Positions 1 through 12,189 of a stretch of DNA of 64,000 bases are shown here, piece by piece (position 1 is the first letter of the stretch; each line of letters starts with the position of its first letter). The notes beneath the pieces were generated by a model, which did no database searches, was not told where the DNA came from, and saw nothing but the letters and a program-made list of their open reading frames with translations. The stretch is taken from assembly GCA_002946415.1 (NCBI GenBank), contig NJPS01000016.1, positions 1-64,000 of the forward strand, given 5' to 3'. Both the position numbers and the translations under genes were made by a program. This DNA is from Rutstroemia sp. NJR-2017a BVV2. Taxonomy: Eukaryota; Ascomycota; Leotiomycetes; Helotiales; Rutstroemiaceae.

Positions 1-3000
1 GTATGTAACCCACCAATGCGTACCTGCTTCTGCTATGCCGTATAGGGGTTTGCGGATGATCATTATTGTTCCTTTAGGGTACTGGTGTTCGATCTGCCTT
101 GGTAACCTGGCAATAATCGTACGGGCTAGTTCGGTAGTCGATTGTGGGTATGCTTGTGTGATGTCGCGTACGCTTACTCTCATCCCTTGTGCTTGGAGTA
201 TAGGGACTAATGCTTCTAGCAGACGTTGACTTGATCTCTACACCGTAGGTGCTTGTATGAGAATGCTCTTTTTGCCTTGGTCGTTGTACCCTTGTACTAC
301 GAGCCTGCTCTTCTCGTACGGAGCTGACGTTGTTTTGCCCTTCACCTCATTGACTAGTCTGGTGTTGAAGATGCGTCCCTTATGTACAGTTGGATCGTAC
401 TGTACCATTTCGAAGACACCACGGGCAATCAAGCTGTCAATTTCCGTCTGTTGAGAGAGCTCGAAGGGTGCTCCTGCTGTAGTGATGGTGCCTTGTGTAC
501 GTAGTTGCTGTGCTAGGTCATAGTCGCTTTGCTCCTTCTTTGTCAAGAACGCTTCCACGTATCGGAATGGGATAATGACCTGCGGGATCAGCTTCTGGGG
601 AGCTGTTGTACCGTCCTTTTTGTGGCCATGCTGAGCGGGAGAGGGTTCGGTTTCAATTTGGTACTCTGGAAGCTCTTCTAAATAGAAGGGTTTAATGGAT
701 GTCGTTCTAAAACGGGTTGGACCTGCTGGTATCTGCACAATCCCATCTTCTCCTTCTATACCGATAAGCTTATATGGTCCGGTCCATCCGCCCTTTTCTC
801 GGTATACACGTACATCCGATTGCAGGGGGAGGTTGATTAGCTCTGATGTTCTTGGTCCATTTCTAGCTTCTAGGGCATCTCTTACTTGTCGTTGAGCATT
901 GTGCTTGCGTACTTCTGCTATTGCCTTTTCAACTGCCTCAGCTCGTACACGTATAGATGGTGATAGGATTGATTGATGGTTGAGCCGGGGGTAGGCGCCG
1001 AAGACTAAGAGAGTAGGTACTAGTCCGTCCGGACCTGCTGTGTCGTTGATTGCTTTAACAGCCATTTGTAGTATATTATCTCGGGAGATCTGCTCGTCCT
1101 GCAGCTCTTCGCTCAAGATCTCGTACGCTCGTCGGAGAGGGGTATGGTAGTGCTCGACCTTGCCTACACTATTATGCGCTTCGACTGGTACCTCCTTCAC
1201 CTCGGAGCCTATGGTGCGTGCATTTTGCCGGAACTTATTAGATGCGAAGTTGGTTCCTGCATCATGTATAATGTAATCTGGTGGTCCCTGGTATATGTCA
1301 ATCCAGTATGCGTGTACGGCATTCCATGTGGTTTTCGCTGAGATGTTCTTTAAGAAGCGTGCTGTATTAAACGCTGTTGCTTCGTCCACAAGGTGAAGTA
1401 CTGGTATACCTCCTAGGTACATGATATCGACGATGACGGCGTAGTTGAAGTCGATATCGTCCTTGATCGTAAATTTGAACCTGCCTGGTGACTTGGCATG
1501 CAACTGGCAGTGCCTGTAGTACTTGGTGAGGTGTTCTAGTATGCGTATATTAATGTCCTCTTGCCCTGCTTTCTCCAGCAGTAGTGACAGTTTGCGTACG
1601 GACGGGTGTCCGAAACGTCGATGTAGCTGCTTCAGCTCTTTTTCTGTTATGTAGGCTTGCGCAATTGCTTCCTCTTTCTTTAGAAGCATCTAAGGATGTC
1701 CTTATTTCCGGACGATAGGGATAATATTATCTCCTTGTACGAGGATATTGCGTAGGTTATCAAACCGTATATTCATCTTATCCATGTCCTGGATATAGTA
1801 GAGAAAGGGGGTATTGGCCGTGACGATGTGGAAGGTAATTGCACCTACTGGTGTACTAACGATAGTAGTATCCTTAACGCTTGCTGTTCCCTTCCCGAAG
1901 CGGATTGTATGGTCCTTGTCGTCTGTCTGGGTAAGCACAATACTGGGGTCTTCTCGCTGTAGTGCTTGAAATTGAGGTTCTCCTGCTGTAGAGATACCAG
2001 ATGCTCCACTGTCCGGCATGATCCCCTGGAACTTGGCTGCAGAGTATCGTTCCTCAAAGGTAAAGATCTCTTTGTACTGTACTTGAGATGGCTTTAAGTC
2101 CTCTCGTGTGAAGAGGTGCATAGTGCTCTGGTCAAGAAGTGTACTAATTGCCTGCTGGCCGTCGATTGGGCTAAGCTCTGTAAGTATCTGCTTATATACA
2201 ATTCCTCCTTGATCCTCTGGTACTTCTTCTTCTTGTTGCTCTTCTTCGTACTGGATATACTGCTCTGCTTCACCGTCGCTTAAGCCTTCTTTTACTATTA
2301 GTTGCTCCTTACAGTCATCAAATGCTTTCTTTACTTCTGCACTAGGATGGTTTATGGACCAGCATCCTTCCTTCTTGCATACAAGGCACTTCTTTCCAGG
2401 TCGTCCTGGGTGTTTACGGGGTACTTGTGCCCTTGCGGTCCACCTTCCTCGAGCAGGGGGCTGTTGCGGAGCATTACGGCCGTAACGGGTACGAGAACCT
2501 TCGTACTTTCGGTCGACCCAGTACTGCTCGTCCGCAACGAGTGTAGTGGATTGCTGACGGTTGCGTACGGCAGTAGTAATGGAGTTGCGTAGATCTGAGC
2601 ATACTGACTCAAAGGTATCTGATAGCTTGTACAGCGCAAAGCTACAGTCAGGTACGCCTTGGTATGTATTGAGGACTTGATCCTGTAGATTGTACTTGTT
2701 CTGATACTTATATGACAAGCCCTTCTGTAGGGTACGGACCTTATCAAAGAGTAGTTCTAGGTATTGCAGCTCAGTCTTGTTAGGGTGTTGCTGCTGTATG
2801 CTTTGGTATGTAATAGACCTCTACTCAGATAAGTAGGTCTGCTTCCGTTCGCTTGTCTCGAAGTGCTCCTGGATCATATCTCGTATCGTACGAAAGGAGA
2901 GGTTCCTCCCTGAGATCTGATTGAAGAAGTAATCCAATGCCCGATCTCTTAGGATAGATGAGAATCCGAAGGCATGTGCTTCTGGAGGTAAGCCTGCTTT

Positions 3001-3895
3001 TGTGCAGCAGTCCCAGAAGACTCTGAGCTTGACGTCGATCACTTCGTACATCTTACCGCTGTACTTCTTCCGGTCGTCATTTAAGAGCTTATGCAGGTCA
3101 CTTAGCTGCTTGCTGTACGCCGAGGGGTCCTGTGCAGTGATGATTGCGGAATCTAAAGCAGGATGCGGGGTGCTGCTGATACGGCCGGAAGGATTCCAAA
3201 TAGGGGTGGGGTGCTGAACCCGGGCTTCCCCGCCAATTTCTGGTGTATGTACCGGTTTCTCGGCCTCCTGCCGCTTTAGCGGGTTTCGGTCCGTATCTGG
3301 GGCTACGGAAGAGGTCTGCGGTACTTCTACTGTAGGTCGAAGGGGACTAGTTTGCTTGCCTAAAGCCCTTGCTTTAGGAGATCCACGGTAGGTCCCAAGT
3401 TGCTGGAACTCCTCTTCTATCCATTCATAGGGTTTCTCTTCCCTAAGAAGTGCTATAAAGACCTTGGCGTACGATCTACCTCCAATAATATCTTGAACGA
3501 ATACCCCTCGTTCCATTATATACACTCATAGTTGACGGAGGAGTACTGTACTAGCTAGGGCGAATAGCTCTTCTGTCCATCCTTCGAAATTATCATGGTA
3601 TACAATCTATAGGTTATAGTTAGTTTCTTTTGCTTATGTAGTCTGTATGATAAATTGGATGATGTAGGTGGTAACAGTAGTCTTCGTACAGAAGGACTCA
3701 TCTGAGAAGTCGTAGTCCTCGTAGAGCAATACAGTATTGATTGCATACTGACTCCATCCCTCGGGGATGTAGTCTTGGAGTGCTATTGTAGATGTAGGTT
3801 ATTGTGTACAGATCGGGGTACCTTGCTGGTCTGCAGTTGAGGGGGACACTTGGCCAACGACCGAAGTATATAGTGGTATCAATAGGATCAACCAC
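1..3895 (-). pseudogene. copia gag-pol reading frame with in-frame stop codons
   Basis: The coding frame runs right to left in one register from about 3800 to the left edge. It is interrupted by stops at 3799-3801, 3634-3636, 3607-3609, 3526-3528, 2821-2823, 1702-1704, 1690-1692 and 238-240, and all of these lie in the same frame. Protein similarity continues across each stop: the RT text ending at 241 resumes directly below 238. Several stops fit single transitions (for example CAG to TAG at 238, TGG to TAG at 2821 and 1690). Only the far gag N-terminus (above about 3790) seems to need another frame, so one small indel is possible there. Domains in order: gag, zinc knuckle, protease, integrase (GAG-pre-integrase plus rve core), RT start. 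Confidence 0.85.
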
Positions 3896-3902
3896 TGATC
3901 AG

Positions 3903-3957
3903 TGTTGGTTGGACCTTCTAATAAAAGTAATATACTCAAAAGGGGGAAGATCCAACA
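3903..3957 (-). repeat. Possible very short or deleted copia LTR (TG...CA, 6-bp inverted ends)
   Basis: The segment starts TGTTGG and ends CCAACA, a perfect 6-bp terminal inverted repeat with the TG...CA ends usual for LTRs, and it sits just upstream of gag. At 55 bp it is much shorter than a normal copia LTR (usually above 120 bp). It may be an internally deleted LTR or chance. A 12-bp palindrome, CACTGATCAGTG (3893-3904), straddles its inner edge. The 3' LTR is not in the window, so the two cannot be compared. Confidence 0.3.
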
Positions 3958-4269
3958 AGGTCACGTGAACTTGTGCCGACGTTTACCCGGGACACTAGGC
4001 TGAGCGCACAATGGCCAGCTTATGTCAATGGGTAAAATCGTCTTATTCTTCTACAACTAACTGGCCGTACAATGGCTTATTTATGGTACATAATAAGTGC
4101 ACTCCGAAGCTCCTTTTAATACTCTCCGGTACTCCAGCTTCGGCATATGCAGATGCATAGGTAGGCATGCAGCGACCTAAAATGCATGCAGCCATTTTGA
4201 TGGGGTACGCTTTATGCCTGAGGCATGATGGCCCGTGCGGCCATTGCCTGGCCGAAGCACCGATGTTCC
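3958..4269. other. Junction segment between the copia element and the LINE block
   Basis: About 310 bp of ordinary composition with short palindromic words (ATGCATGCA, TGCCTGAGGCA) and no coding potential that I can support. The step to very AT-rich DNA happens at its right end, near 4270. It may contain more copia LTR or the remains of an older insertion site. Confidence 0.4.
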
Positions 4270-7200
4270 GACACTAATATATTTATCCTTTCCCGGCTAA
4301 GCAAAACTATCCGATTCTCTACTATTGAACCAACTATTAATATTATCCTGGATCTGGCTAGCGCTAAAATCCTCTAGGTATATGATTTGCTAGTGGAAGT
4401 ATACTCGGTTACAAAATCATATAAAAAGTAGTCTTAAATCCTTGATTTAATCGAGATATTTAGAGAATATACTGAATCAGGAAAGTTACAAAAGGTTACA
4501 AATTAGTTAATCTCTCAAATAAATAATTTGGAATATACTATCTGAAAAATCGAAGCTAAGACCAAAGCAGTTAGCGCCGCAAATAGTACTAATATCTCGA
4601 TTCTCAAAAATCCTTCTAATCAGACAAACTTAATTAACTCAACTATTACTAGTACTACCCTGGCTAATTCGGCGGCTAATTCACTCTCTGGACCTACTTT
4701 TACTTCTATAGTACTAGTAGGTACTAATAGTACTTCTAGAAACTAAATTACAATCAAAAAAGCCCCAAAAAAAACTAAAATCCAAAATCAATTAATTCTG
4801 ATTCGAGAGTCTGAAATCCCCTTTTCGATACTAGTACTTCGAAATGCTATAAATAAGGCCTTCTTAGACAAAAATATCAAAGGACTAGTAGTCTCTTCTA
4901 TTATTAGTACTAGTAATAAGAAGAATCTAGTAGTTATTAGTACTAACCCTTTTACTTCAGATTTTCTAATCGAGAAAAGAGCTATTTGGGAATATTTAAT
5001 TATTTTTAAATCAATAATTAAAGATAAACCTTGGTACAAAGTAGTCCTTTATAGGATTCCTATTTTGGACTTCAATATACCTTATAGAATAGAGCTAGTT
5101 TTGAACGAACTAAAGATTTTTAATTCTAACTTGAATTTAAAGTCTATTAATACTCCTTATTAACTATCTTTAGCAGAAAATCGAGTTGTTAAGTAAGGGA
5201 AATCAGTAGTAATCTCTTTTGCTATTAAAGCAGAAACTGAAAAATATATTAGAAACCGGGTTTGGATAGCTGGAATTAGTATTAGAGCTGAAAAGCTTCT
5301 AACTACTTCTAGATCCATTTAGTATACTAAATATCAAGGATTTGGATATTTAGTTAAATTTTGCTGAAAAGGGACTAAATATAGTCTCTATAACAAACCT
5401 TATATTATATAATAGCATCACTACTCAATTTATAAGTAAAATAGTTAGAAATATTCCTATTTAGCTCCAAAATATACTAATTGCAAAAATAATTATACTT
5501 CCACTTCAAAAAAGTATGAAATTTATAAGGCTATTAAGGGAGCTAGTCTATGATTAGTACTAGTACTCGGATTATCTAAGTGAATCTTAACCGAAGCTTA
5601 GCTATAATTGAATCAGTACTATAACTAGCTATTAAGCTAAAAATCGATTTAATTTTAGTCTAAGAGTCTTGGATTATAAGTGAAAATCCAGACTACTCAA
5701 ATAGTCGATCGATTTCTTATATTAGCTTTAGTTAAATCCTTCCAATTACTTTGGGATTCAGACCTCGAATACTTACTTATATCTCGAAGACCTATATACC
5801 TAGTGTTATACTAGCTTTTTCGAACCTCGATCTTGACCTACTAATCCTATTAATAACCGAAGAAAACAATATATTTAAGCTAATCAATCTTTATAACGAA
5901 AATAGCTAAATCGAGGGAATATCAACTAAAACAGTAGAAAGAAACTTACTATTTAGAACTATTTCGGCTAATTCAATGATTTTGGGGGATTTTAACCTCC
6001 ATTATCCTTGGTAGAACCTAAATAACTAAAGTAGTTAAATTAGTACTAAACTAGTTAATTAGATAGAAAAGCAAAACCTAGAACTAATTAACGAACCCGG
6101 GATTATTATATTTTTCAGGGGTACTAGCAAGTCAATTTTGAATCTTACACTAGCTATATAAGTATTAGCCAGGTATATTGAGGACTAGCAAGTACTAGCT
6201 GATTTGGGATCTGATTATTTATCAATTTTATTTACTATCAAGGGAAAAAGGGAGCTAATATCTCCAAATAGATTAAAAATAGCTAATACTTACTTTAATA
6301 CCAAGTTAGCAGACTAAGAGTTATTTTCAAACTATTTAGTTAAAATTATAAAAGAATCGACTATTCTAGCTAGTCTCCCTCCTAATTTCACTAGGCTGGG
6401 CCTGAAATTAGACAAGGTAGCACAAAATTATCTGGAATCGATTAGTTCGGAACTAGTTTTATTAGTTCAACTAGTAGCTAATAAAGCTATTCCTAAGACT
6501 AAACCTAGTTTAAAAGCTAAATCTTAGTAGATTTCAGAGCTAAAAGAGTTGAGAAAATCTATATTACTAACTTAGAGGAGATTAAAAATCCAAAATAGTC
6601 AAGGTAATCAAGGTTCTTATCAAGAATAGTACCAATTAGCTCGGAATCAGTACTTTTTAAAAATAAAACTAGCTAAAAAGAATTACTAGAATGCTTTTCT
6701 TGAAAATAATAATTCTAAATCGATTTTCAAGGCTTTTAGCTATACCAAATCCTACTCGAACCAATCCCTTCCAGCTATTTTAAATAAAACTAGTTTTAAA
6801 AAGAAAGGAGCTATTTTGAGATCTACTCTCTTTCCCCAACCACCTAGTTCGATTAGTCCAAATTGGGAGAGCTATAAAGTAGTTAACTAGAATTGGCCTA
6901 AGCTTGCTAATACCGAATTAATACTAGCTTGTTCAGTTAAAATCAAAGGAAAAACTTCTAATTCAGATAGAATTACTTAAGAAATTATCAATAAAGCTTA
7001 TTTAGCTATTCCGGAAATATTTTATAAGGTTTTTGCTTACTTAATCGACCTTGGTTATCACCCTCGATACTGGCGGCAAACAACTAGAACTATTCTTAAA
7101 AAACTAACTAAACCTGACTATTTAGTCTCAAAAGCTTATAGAATGATTTCACTTTTGAACTGTTTAAGCAAAATTAGCGAAAGAATACTAGCAAAAAGAT

Positions 7201-9660
7201 TAAACTATTTAGCCGAGACTACTAGCTTGCTATACAACTCTCAAATTAGCAGAAGACTTAAAAAATCAGCTATTGATATCGGGCTATTACTAGCAAATAA
7301 GGTTCAAGAAAATTATTTAAAAGGCTATAAAATATCTATTTTATTTTTGGATATTAAAGGAGCTTTCGATTATATCTCAAAAAATCAACTCTTAGCTATT
7401 TTAAAAAGATTAAAACTTCCAATTAATTTTATTGCTTAGACTAATCACTTTCTGGAGGACCAGCTACTTTGTTTAAGCTTTGATAGTCAAATTGAGGATT
7501 TTCAATCTATTTCAACTAGTATTCCCTAAGGTAGCCTAATCTCACCAATTCTCTTTTTAATTTATATAAAAGAGCTATTTCCATCGATTTCTACTTCAAT
7601 CTAGTTATATATAAACGATATCATATTAGTAACTAGCTCAACTAGCTTTAAAAAGAACTGCAAAATTTTGGAAAGAGAAGCTAACAAGTTATATATCCTA
7701 GAAGAAGCAAGTAATATTAAGTTTGATTTAGCTAAAACCGAACTAATTCATTTTTTCGGGAATAAATAAGCTACTACTGAGACTAATTCGGTCAAATTAC
7801 CGAATAATCAGTCAATACAATCCTCAAAAGTAGTGAAATAGCTAGGAATCTGGTTTGACAATACTTTATATTTTAATAAATATATTTTAACTAGAATTAG
7901 CTAAACTAAATCAGCTTTCTTAAGAACTAATCAGCTAGCTAATACGGAAAATAGACTTTTACCTTATACTATATACCAACTATACCTTGCTTGCATTACT
8001 AGTATCTCAGACTATAGGTTCCCTATATAGTGGAAAGAACAAGTTAAATTTAAAAGTCAATTTCAATACTTACAAAATTTGGTACTACAGAGGATACTAG
8101 AGGTGTTCAGGACTAGTCCAATAATCCCTATAGAGGTAGAAGCTACTTTAGCATCTCCCCAAACTTACTTAAACACCGCTAGTCGCCAATACATACTCCG
8201 AGCTCTCAAAATAGTAGAAAACTACTTAATCTTTAAAGAAATCTAGGCTAAACTGAAGGCTAATTGCTATTTTCAAGACTATTTAGCATCTACCCAAAAG
8301 GAAATTACCAAAATAACCTAAACCAAGCAAATTAGATATTTAATATATCTACTAGTTTAGTTTCAGTATTTGGAATCGATTAGTTCTTTCAAATTTCCAC
8401 TCTGGACTATTACTCTTTATACGATCGAAATTAGTAAGCTATCTAAGGAACTAGAAACTGAAAATCATAAAAACTCGGCTATTTTGCTAGCCCCGAACCA
8501 GTACTCAGTCTATACTAATGGTTCTGAACTAGTAGATCAAAAAGGGATCGAAATCGATCTAGCTCTTTTCAACTCCAACTAGGAGCTAATCTAGGGATCT
8601 AGCTGGAATATTGGGACTAGTCAGCTAATCTATAACAGCCAATTAGCCGAAATAGCCGAAGGGATCAAGCTTATAAATGAAATAGTTCAAAAAGATCAAG
8701 AATTCACTATTTTCTCAGATAATCAAACTGTTTTACAAAGGTTAAAATCACTTAGTGATAAACCAAGGCAAAATCAAGTAGTACTAGTATATAAAGCTAG
8801 CCGAGAAATAATCAGAAGAGGAGCTAAAATCAAATTAGCTTAGATTCCAAGCTATTCCGAGGTATTAGGCAACGAAAAAGCAAATCTACTAGCCAAATCG
8901 GGGACTAAAATGGACCCGATAACCCAAACAACTAGTCTCAACTACTTGGGAACTCAAATTAAGCGAATTAAAAATCAGAAGTAATCAGAATCTCTTTTAA
9001 AAACTTTGGAAACTATATCGGAAACTAGCTTACTTAGCTCGACTAGTTATTTAAGAATTTTTAAACCTACTTCTCGAAATCATATCCAAATCCCAAATTC
9101 GACTAAAAGAGCTACTACTAGTACCTTCTTCTAGTTGAAAATCAGATATAGTTATTTAAAATTATATTTATATTTATTAGAGTATACTAGCAATAATAAA
9201 TGTATTTATAGGGCTAAAGAGACTTCTAAACACTTATTTTTAAATTGTTCTCTTTTTAGTCTAGCTCGGATCAAGCTAAAAGATAAATTAGTTATAAATT
9301 ACTTATTACTTCTACTTCTTTTTGATACTATCTTCGGAATCGAAGCTAGCATCGCTTATTTAAGCAAGACAAAAATTTGTACTCGAAAATATCATCTAGC
9401 TCGAGAGCTAGTTGATGATTAGTTTGGATATTTAAATTGGAATGATTTTATTTTCATTTTTATCAAATTGATATTTTCATTATTTTAGTTATTTTCATTT
9501 ACTAGAACTAGTTCCTCACCATCTCTTGATACTATTTAGCTTAAAATATATTTAAATATTATTTATATTTAACTGCTAATAGCCTTTAGCCGCTAGCCAA
9601 CCTACTATAGTCTTAGACTCAAAAAGATCGTTAAAATGATAAATCAATCAATCAATCAAT
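4270..9660 (+). mobile_element. Non-LTR retrotransposon (Tad/jockey-like LINE), copy A, RIP-degraded
   Basis: AT-rich element with an ORF1-like region (about 4280-5560) followed by ORF2: APE-type endonuclease, reverse transcriptase, RNase H and a C-terminal Cys/His segment. It ends in a short (AATC)n tail at about 9641-9660, as copy B does. Alignment by eye with copy B shows similarity starting near 4270, which corresponds to about 18210 in B. B continues roughly 450 bp further 5', so copy A appears 5'-truncated, as LINEs often are. No target-site duplication could be found between the sequence after the tail and the sequence before 4270. Confidence 0.87.
5580..9422 (+). pseudogene. LINE copy A ORF2 (endonuclease-RT-RNase H), inactivated by point mutations
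   Basis: All domain signatures lie in one reading frame (codon starts divisible by 3) from at least 5988 to the stop at 9420-9422, with many TAG/TAA stops between. The endonuclease motif GDFNLHYPW is at 5985-6011. The later SDH motif reads SDY at 6210-6218 (His to Tyr). RT motif LDIKGAFD is near 7350. The PQG motif is broken by TAA at 7527-7529. The catalytic YIDD box reads YIND, with codon AAC at 7614-7616 (Asp to Asn). RNase H YTDGS reads YTNGS, with AAT at 8517-8519. The C-terminus (9135-9422) carries a C-x9-H-x4-C arrangement. The start of ORF2 is approximate. Every listed change is a C-to-T or G-to-A transition, as expected from RIP. Confidence 0.85.
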
Positions 9661-10660
9661 AGTATTTTGTAAAGTTAATACTAAGAAAGGAATATTAAGA
9701 TCTTAAATCAAAATTAATCGATTTTGGATTTTAGTTTTTTTAGTAGTTTTATTAATACTAATTTAGTTTCCAAGATTACTATTATTATTTATTAATATTA
9801 TTAAAACAAAAAAGGATCTAGAAGATAATTTAGTTGAAAAAATAATCAAAGTAATAATATTAATAATCGAGTTAGATTGAATTTGAAAAGAGTTTTTAAG
9901 AATTATAATATTAGTTTTATTAATAGTATTAGCTACTTTTGTTTTAGCTTCGATTTTTTATATAATATATTCCAAATTATTAATCTAAGAAACTAATTAA
10001 TTAGTAATCTTTTATAGTTTTCTTAATTTAGTATATTTTCTAAATATCTTAATTAAATCGAGAATTTGAATTTATTTATTATATAATTTAGTAGCTAAAT
10101 ATACTTCAACTAATAAATCATATATTTAGAGAATTTTAATATTAGCTAGATCCAAAATAATTAGTTCAATAGTAGAGAAACAAATAATTTTGCTTAATTT
10201 AACAAAAGTAAAGAAATTAGTTTATTTCAGAAAATAATAGATATTTCTACTAGATTTAATAATAGTATTTGTAATAATATTAAATAAATCCAAATTGAAA
10301 ATCTTATTTAAACTAGATATATCCAAGTTTAGATTGAAAATCGAAATAATTAGTAATATAGAATTATTATTTATTTCTATATTGATATTAATAAAAAGAA
10401 AAGATCAAATAATAATATTACTAATAAATCTAGAAATATATTAATAAATTAAGATTGAAGGAAATTTGATTTAGATAAGATTTTAGAAAATTGAAATTCC
10501 TAAATCTATTATTTTAGCTATAATAATAATATCTCGATAACTAGTAAATATATTACTAAGTAAATTAATAGATTCGATCTATAAAAATATATATAGTTGG
10601 ATTTTATATTAGATTTGATAATTTTGAATTCGGAATTGTTTTTTCAAATATTTTTTCTTC
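9661..10660 (-). mobile_element. LINE fragment C: 5' portion, inverted relative to copy A
   Basis: By eye this kilobase matches the 5' kilobase of copy B (about 17670-18650) in the same minus orientation, and the first part of copy A in reverse. Its 3' side stops abruptly at 9661, where copy A's (AATC)n tail begins. The sequence is even more AT-rich than copy A, and no open frame survives. The remaining 3' part of this copy is not found in the window. Confidence 0.7.
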
Positions 10661-12189
10661 TTTTTGAATTTATATAATTATAATATCTTTTTTTACTTTT
10701 TATTTTATTATTAGTTAGAATCTAATTAGTTAATATAATTAATATTTTCTCTTTCTTAATAAAACAATTATTATTTGTTTTCTAAATTGATAACTTTTTA
10801 ACTCTATTTAAATAATAATAATTATTATTATTCTGAAAGATATTATTTACTTTCTCTAATCTTTATATTAAATTAATAAAATCTTATCTAATTATAAAGA
10901 CTTTATTATATTAGATAATTCTCTTTTATAATTTAAAATCTAGTTTTGTAAAAAAACTTCTTTTTTTTCTTATTTAAGTTAGTTATATCTAGTTTATATT
11001 TTATATTATTTAAATAAATAATAAAATCAATAATAAACTATTTTGATCTTTATTAGATTTTCTTATATATAATAGATATACTAAATATTCGATTATTACT
11101 ATCTATTATTAAATCTATTATATATTCTATAAATTCTTTTTATATCGATTCTCTTCTTTTTATTTTTTATTTTTATATATATTATATCTTTTTTAGGATT
11201 ATATCGAAATATTGGATATAATAATTGATTTTATCTTTATTAGTAATCTATATTAGATTATAATTTATTTATTATTTATCTTCTATTTAGTTAAAAAATA
11301 TATAAGTTTCTTAATAAATTTTTTTATTATATTAGAATAAGTTTTTTATTTTAGATATTTATTAATAGATCGAAAAAAGAATAGAATTGATATATAATTA
11401 TATAGATTATTTATTTACTAATTCTAATATATCAGTTATATATTGTTTTTATTATATCTATTTTATTATTATTTCTTACTTTTCTTTTATTTTTAAGTTT
11501 ATAATTTCTATTTTCAAAAATATTTTTTATTTTTATTTTTTTATAAATATATTCTCTCTTTATTACTTTTCTATAAATATTTCTTTATATTTTTTTATTT
11601 TATTAAAAGTCTTTTATAATATTATTAGTTTGGTTTCTATAACTATCTCTTATTAGATTATTAACTAGATTATTTTCTATATTAATTAGATATCTTTTAT
11701 TTTACTTTTTTAGTTTTCTTTATTAAAAGGATTTATTAATATATTAGAATTATTAAAATTATTTTCCTTTTTTTATATAATTAATATTAATTAAATCTTG
11801 AAAACCGATAATTCTATTAATAGATTTTATTTAATTAGTAATATAGTTTTAATTCTTTATATTTTTATTATAATTTCTTCTTAAATTCGATATAGTAATA
11901 TTCTTATAACAAACTATTATTTTATAATAAGTTTAGAAATAATTAATATATTAAAGTTTATTAATAGAGAATTATAAAAATATTATAATATAATAGTAAT
12001 ATTATCAGAATCTAAATATAGAGTTCTAATTAAAAACAAATTAATTATTATTAATCTTCTTTCTTTTTTATTATTTTTTATATTAAGATCTTTTAAAATA
12101 AGAATTCTATTTCTTATTCAATTAATCTTTATTATTCTTTTTATATAGATTATTAATATTTAGATCTTCGAATTTCTTTTTTATATTTC
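10661..12189. other. Extremely AT-rich DNA of unknown origin
   Basis: About 1.5 kb of almost pure A/T. The plus strand is T-rich, whereas the coding strand of the LINE copies is A-rich, so any element here was probably on the minus strand. I could not align it to A, B, C or D, nor recognise a protein motif. An open stretch at 11387-11656 is a low-complexity accident of base composition. Most likely a very old RIP-mutated repeat. Confidence 0.5.

Larger units (their letters stand above)
1..3957 (-). mobile_element. Degenerate Ty1/copia-type LTR retrotransposon (3' part beyond the window)
   Basis: On the minus strand the order is gag-like region, CCHC zinc knuckle, aspartic protease, integrase, then the start of a copia-type reverse transcriptase. 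This is the copia order, with integrase before RT. The zinc knuckle lies near 2350-2400 (C-x2-C-x4-C-x4-H pattern), the protease motif DSGA near 2010, and an integrase zinc-binding start (HRRFGHPS) near 1610. RT starts near 350 and runs to the left edge, so the rest of RT, RNase H and the 3' LTR are outside the window. Base composition is ordinary, unlike the AT-rich LINE block next door, so this element is either younger or less affected by RIP. Several point stop codons show that it is not functional as it stands. Confidence 0.88.

Noticed and set aside
3855..3880. TGGTATCAATAGG as a copia primer-binding site
   Set aside because: It resembles an initiator-Met tRNA PBS on the plus strand, but the element is on the minus strand, so the orientation is wrong.
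4270..10660. Twin-priming explanation for copy A plus inverted fragment C
   Set aside because: Twin priming puts the inverted 5' segment upstream of the 3' segment. Here it follows the tail, so it does not fit.
11387..11656. 89-aa open frame of Ile/Phe/Tyr/Ser
   Set aside because: Produced by almost pure A/T sequence; not a protein.
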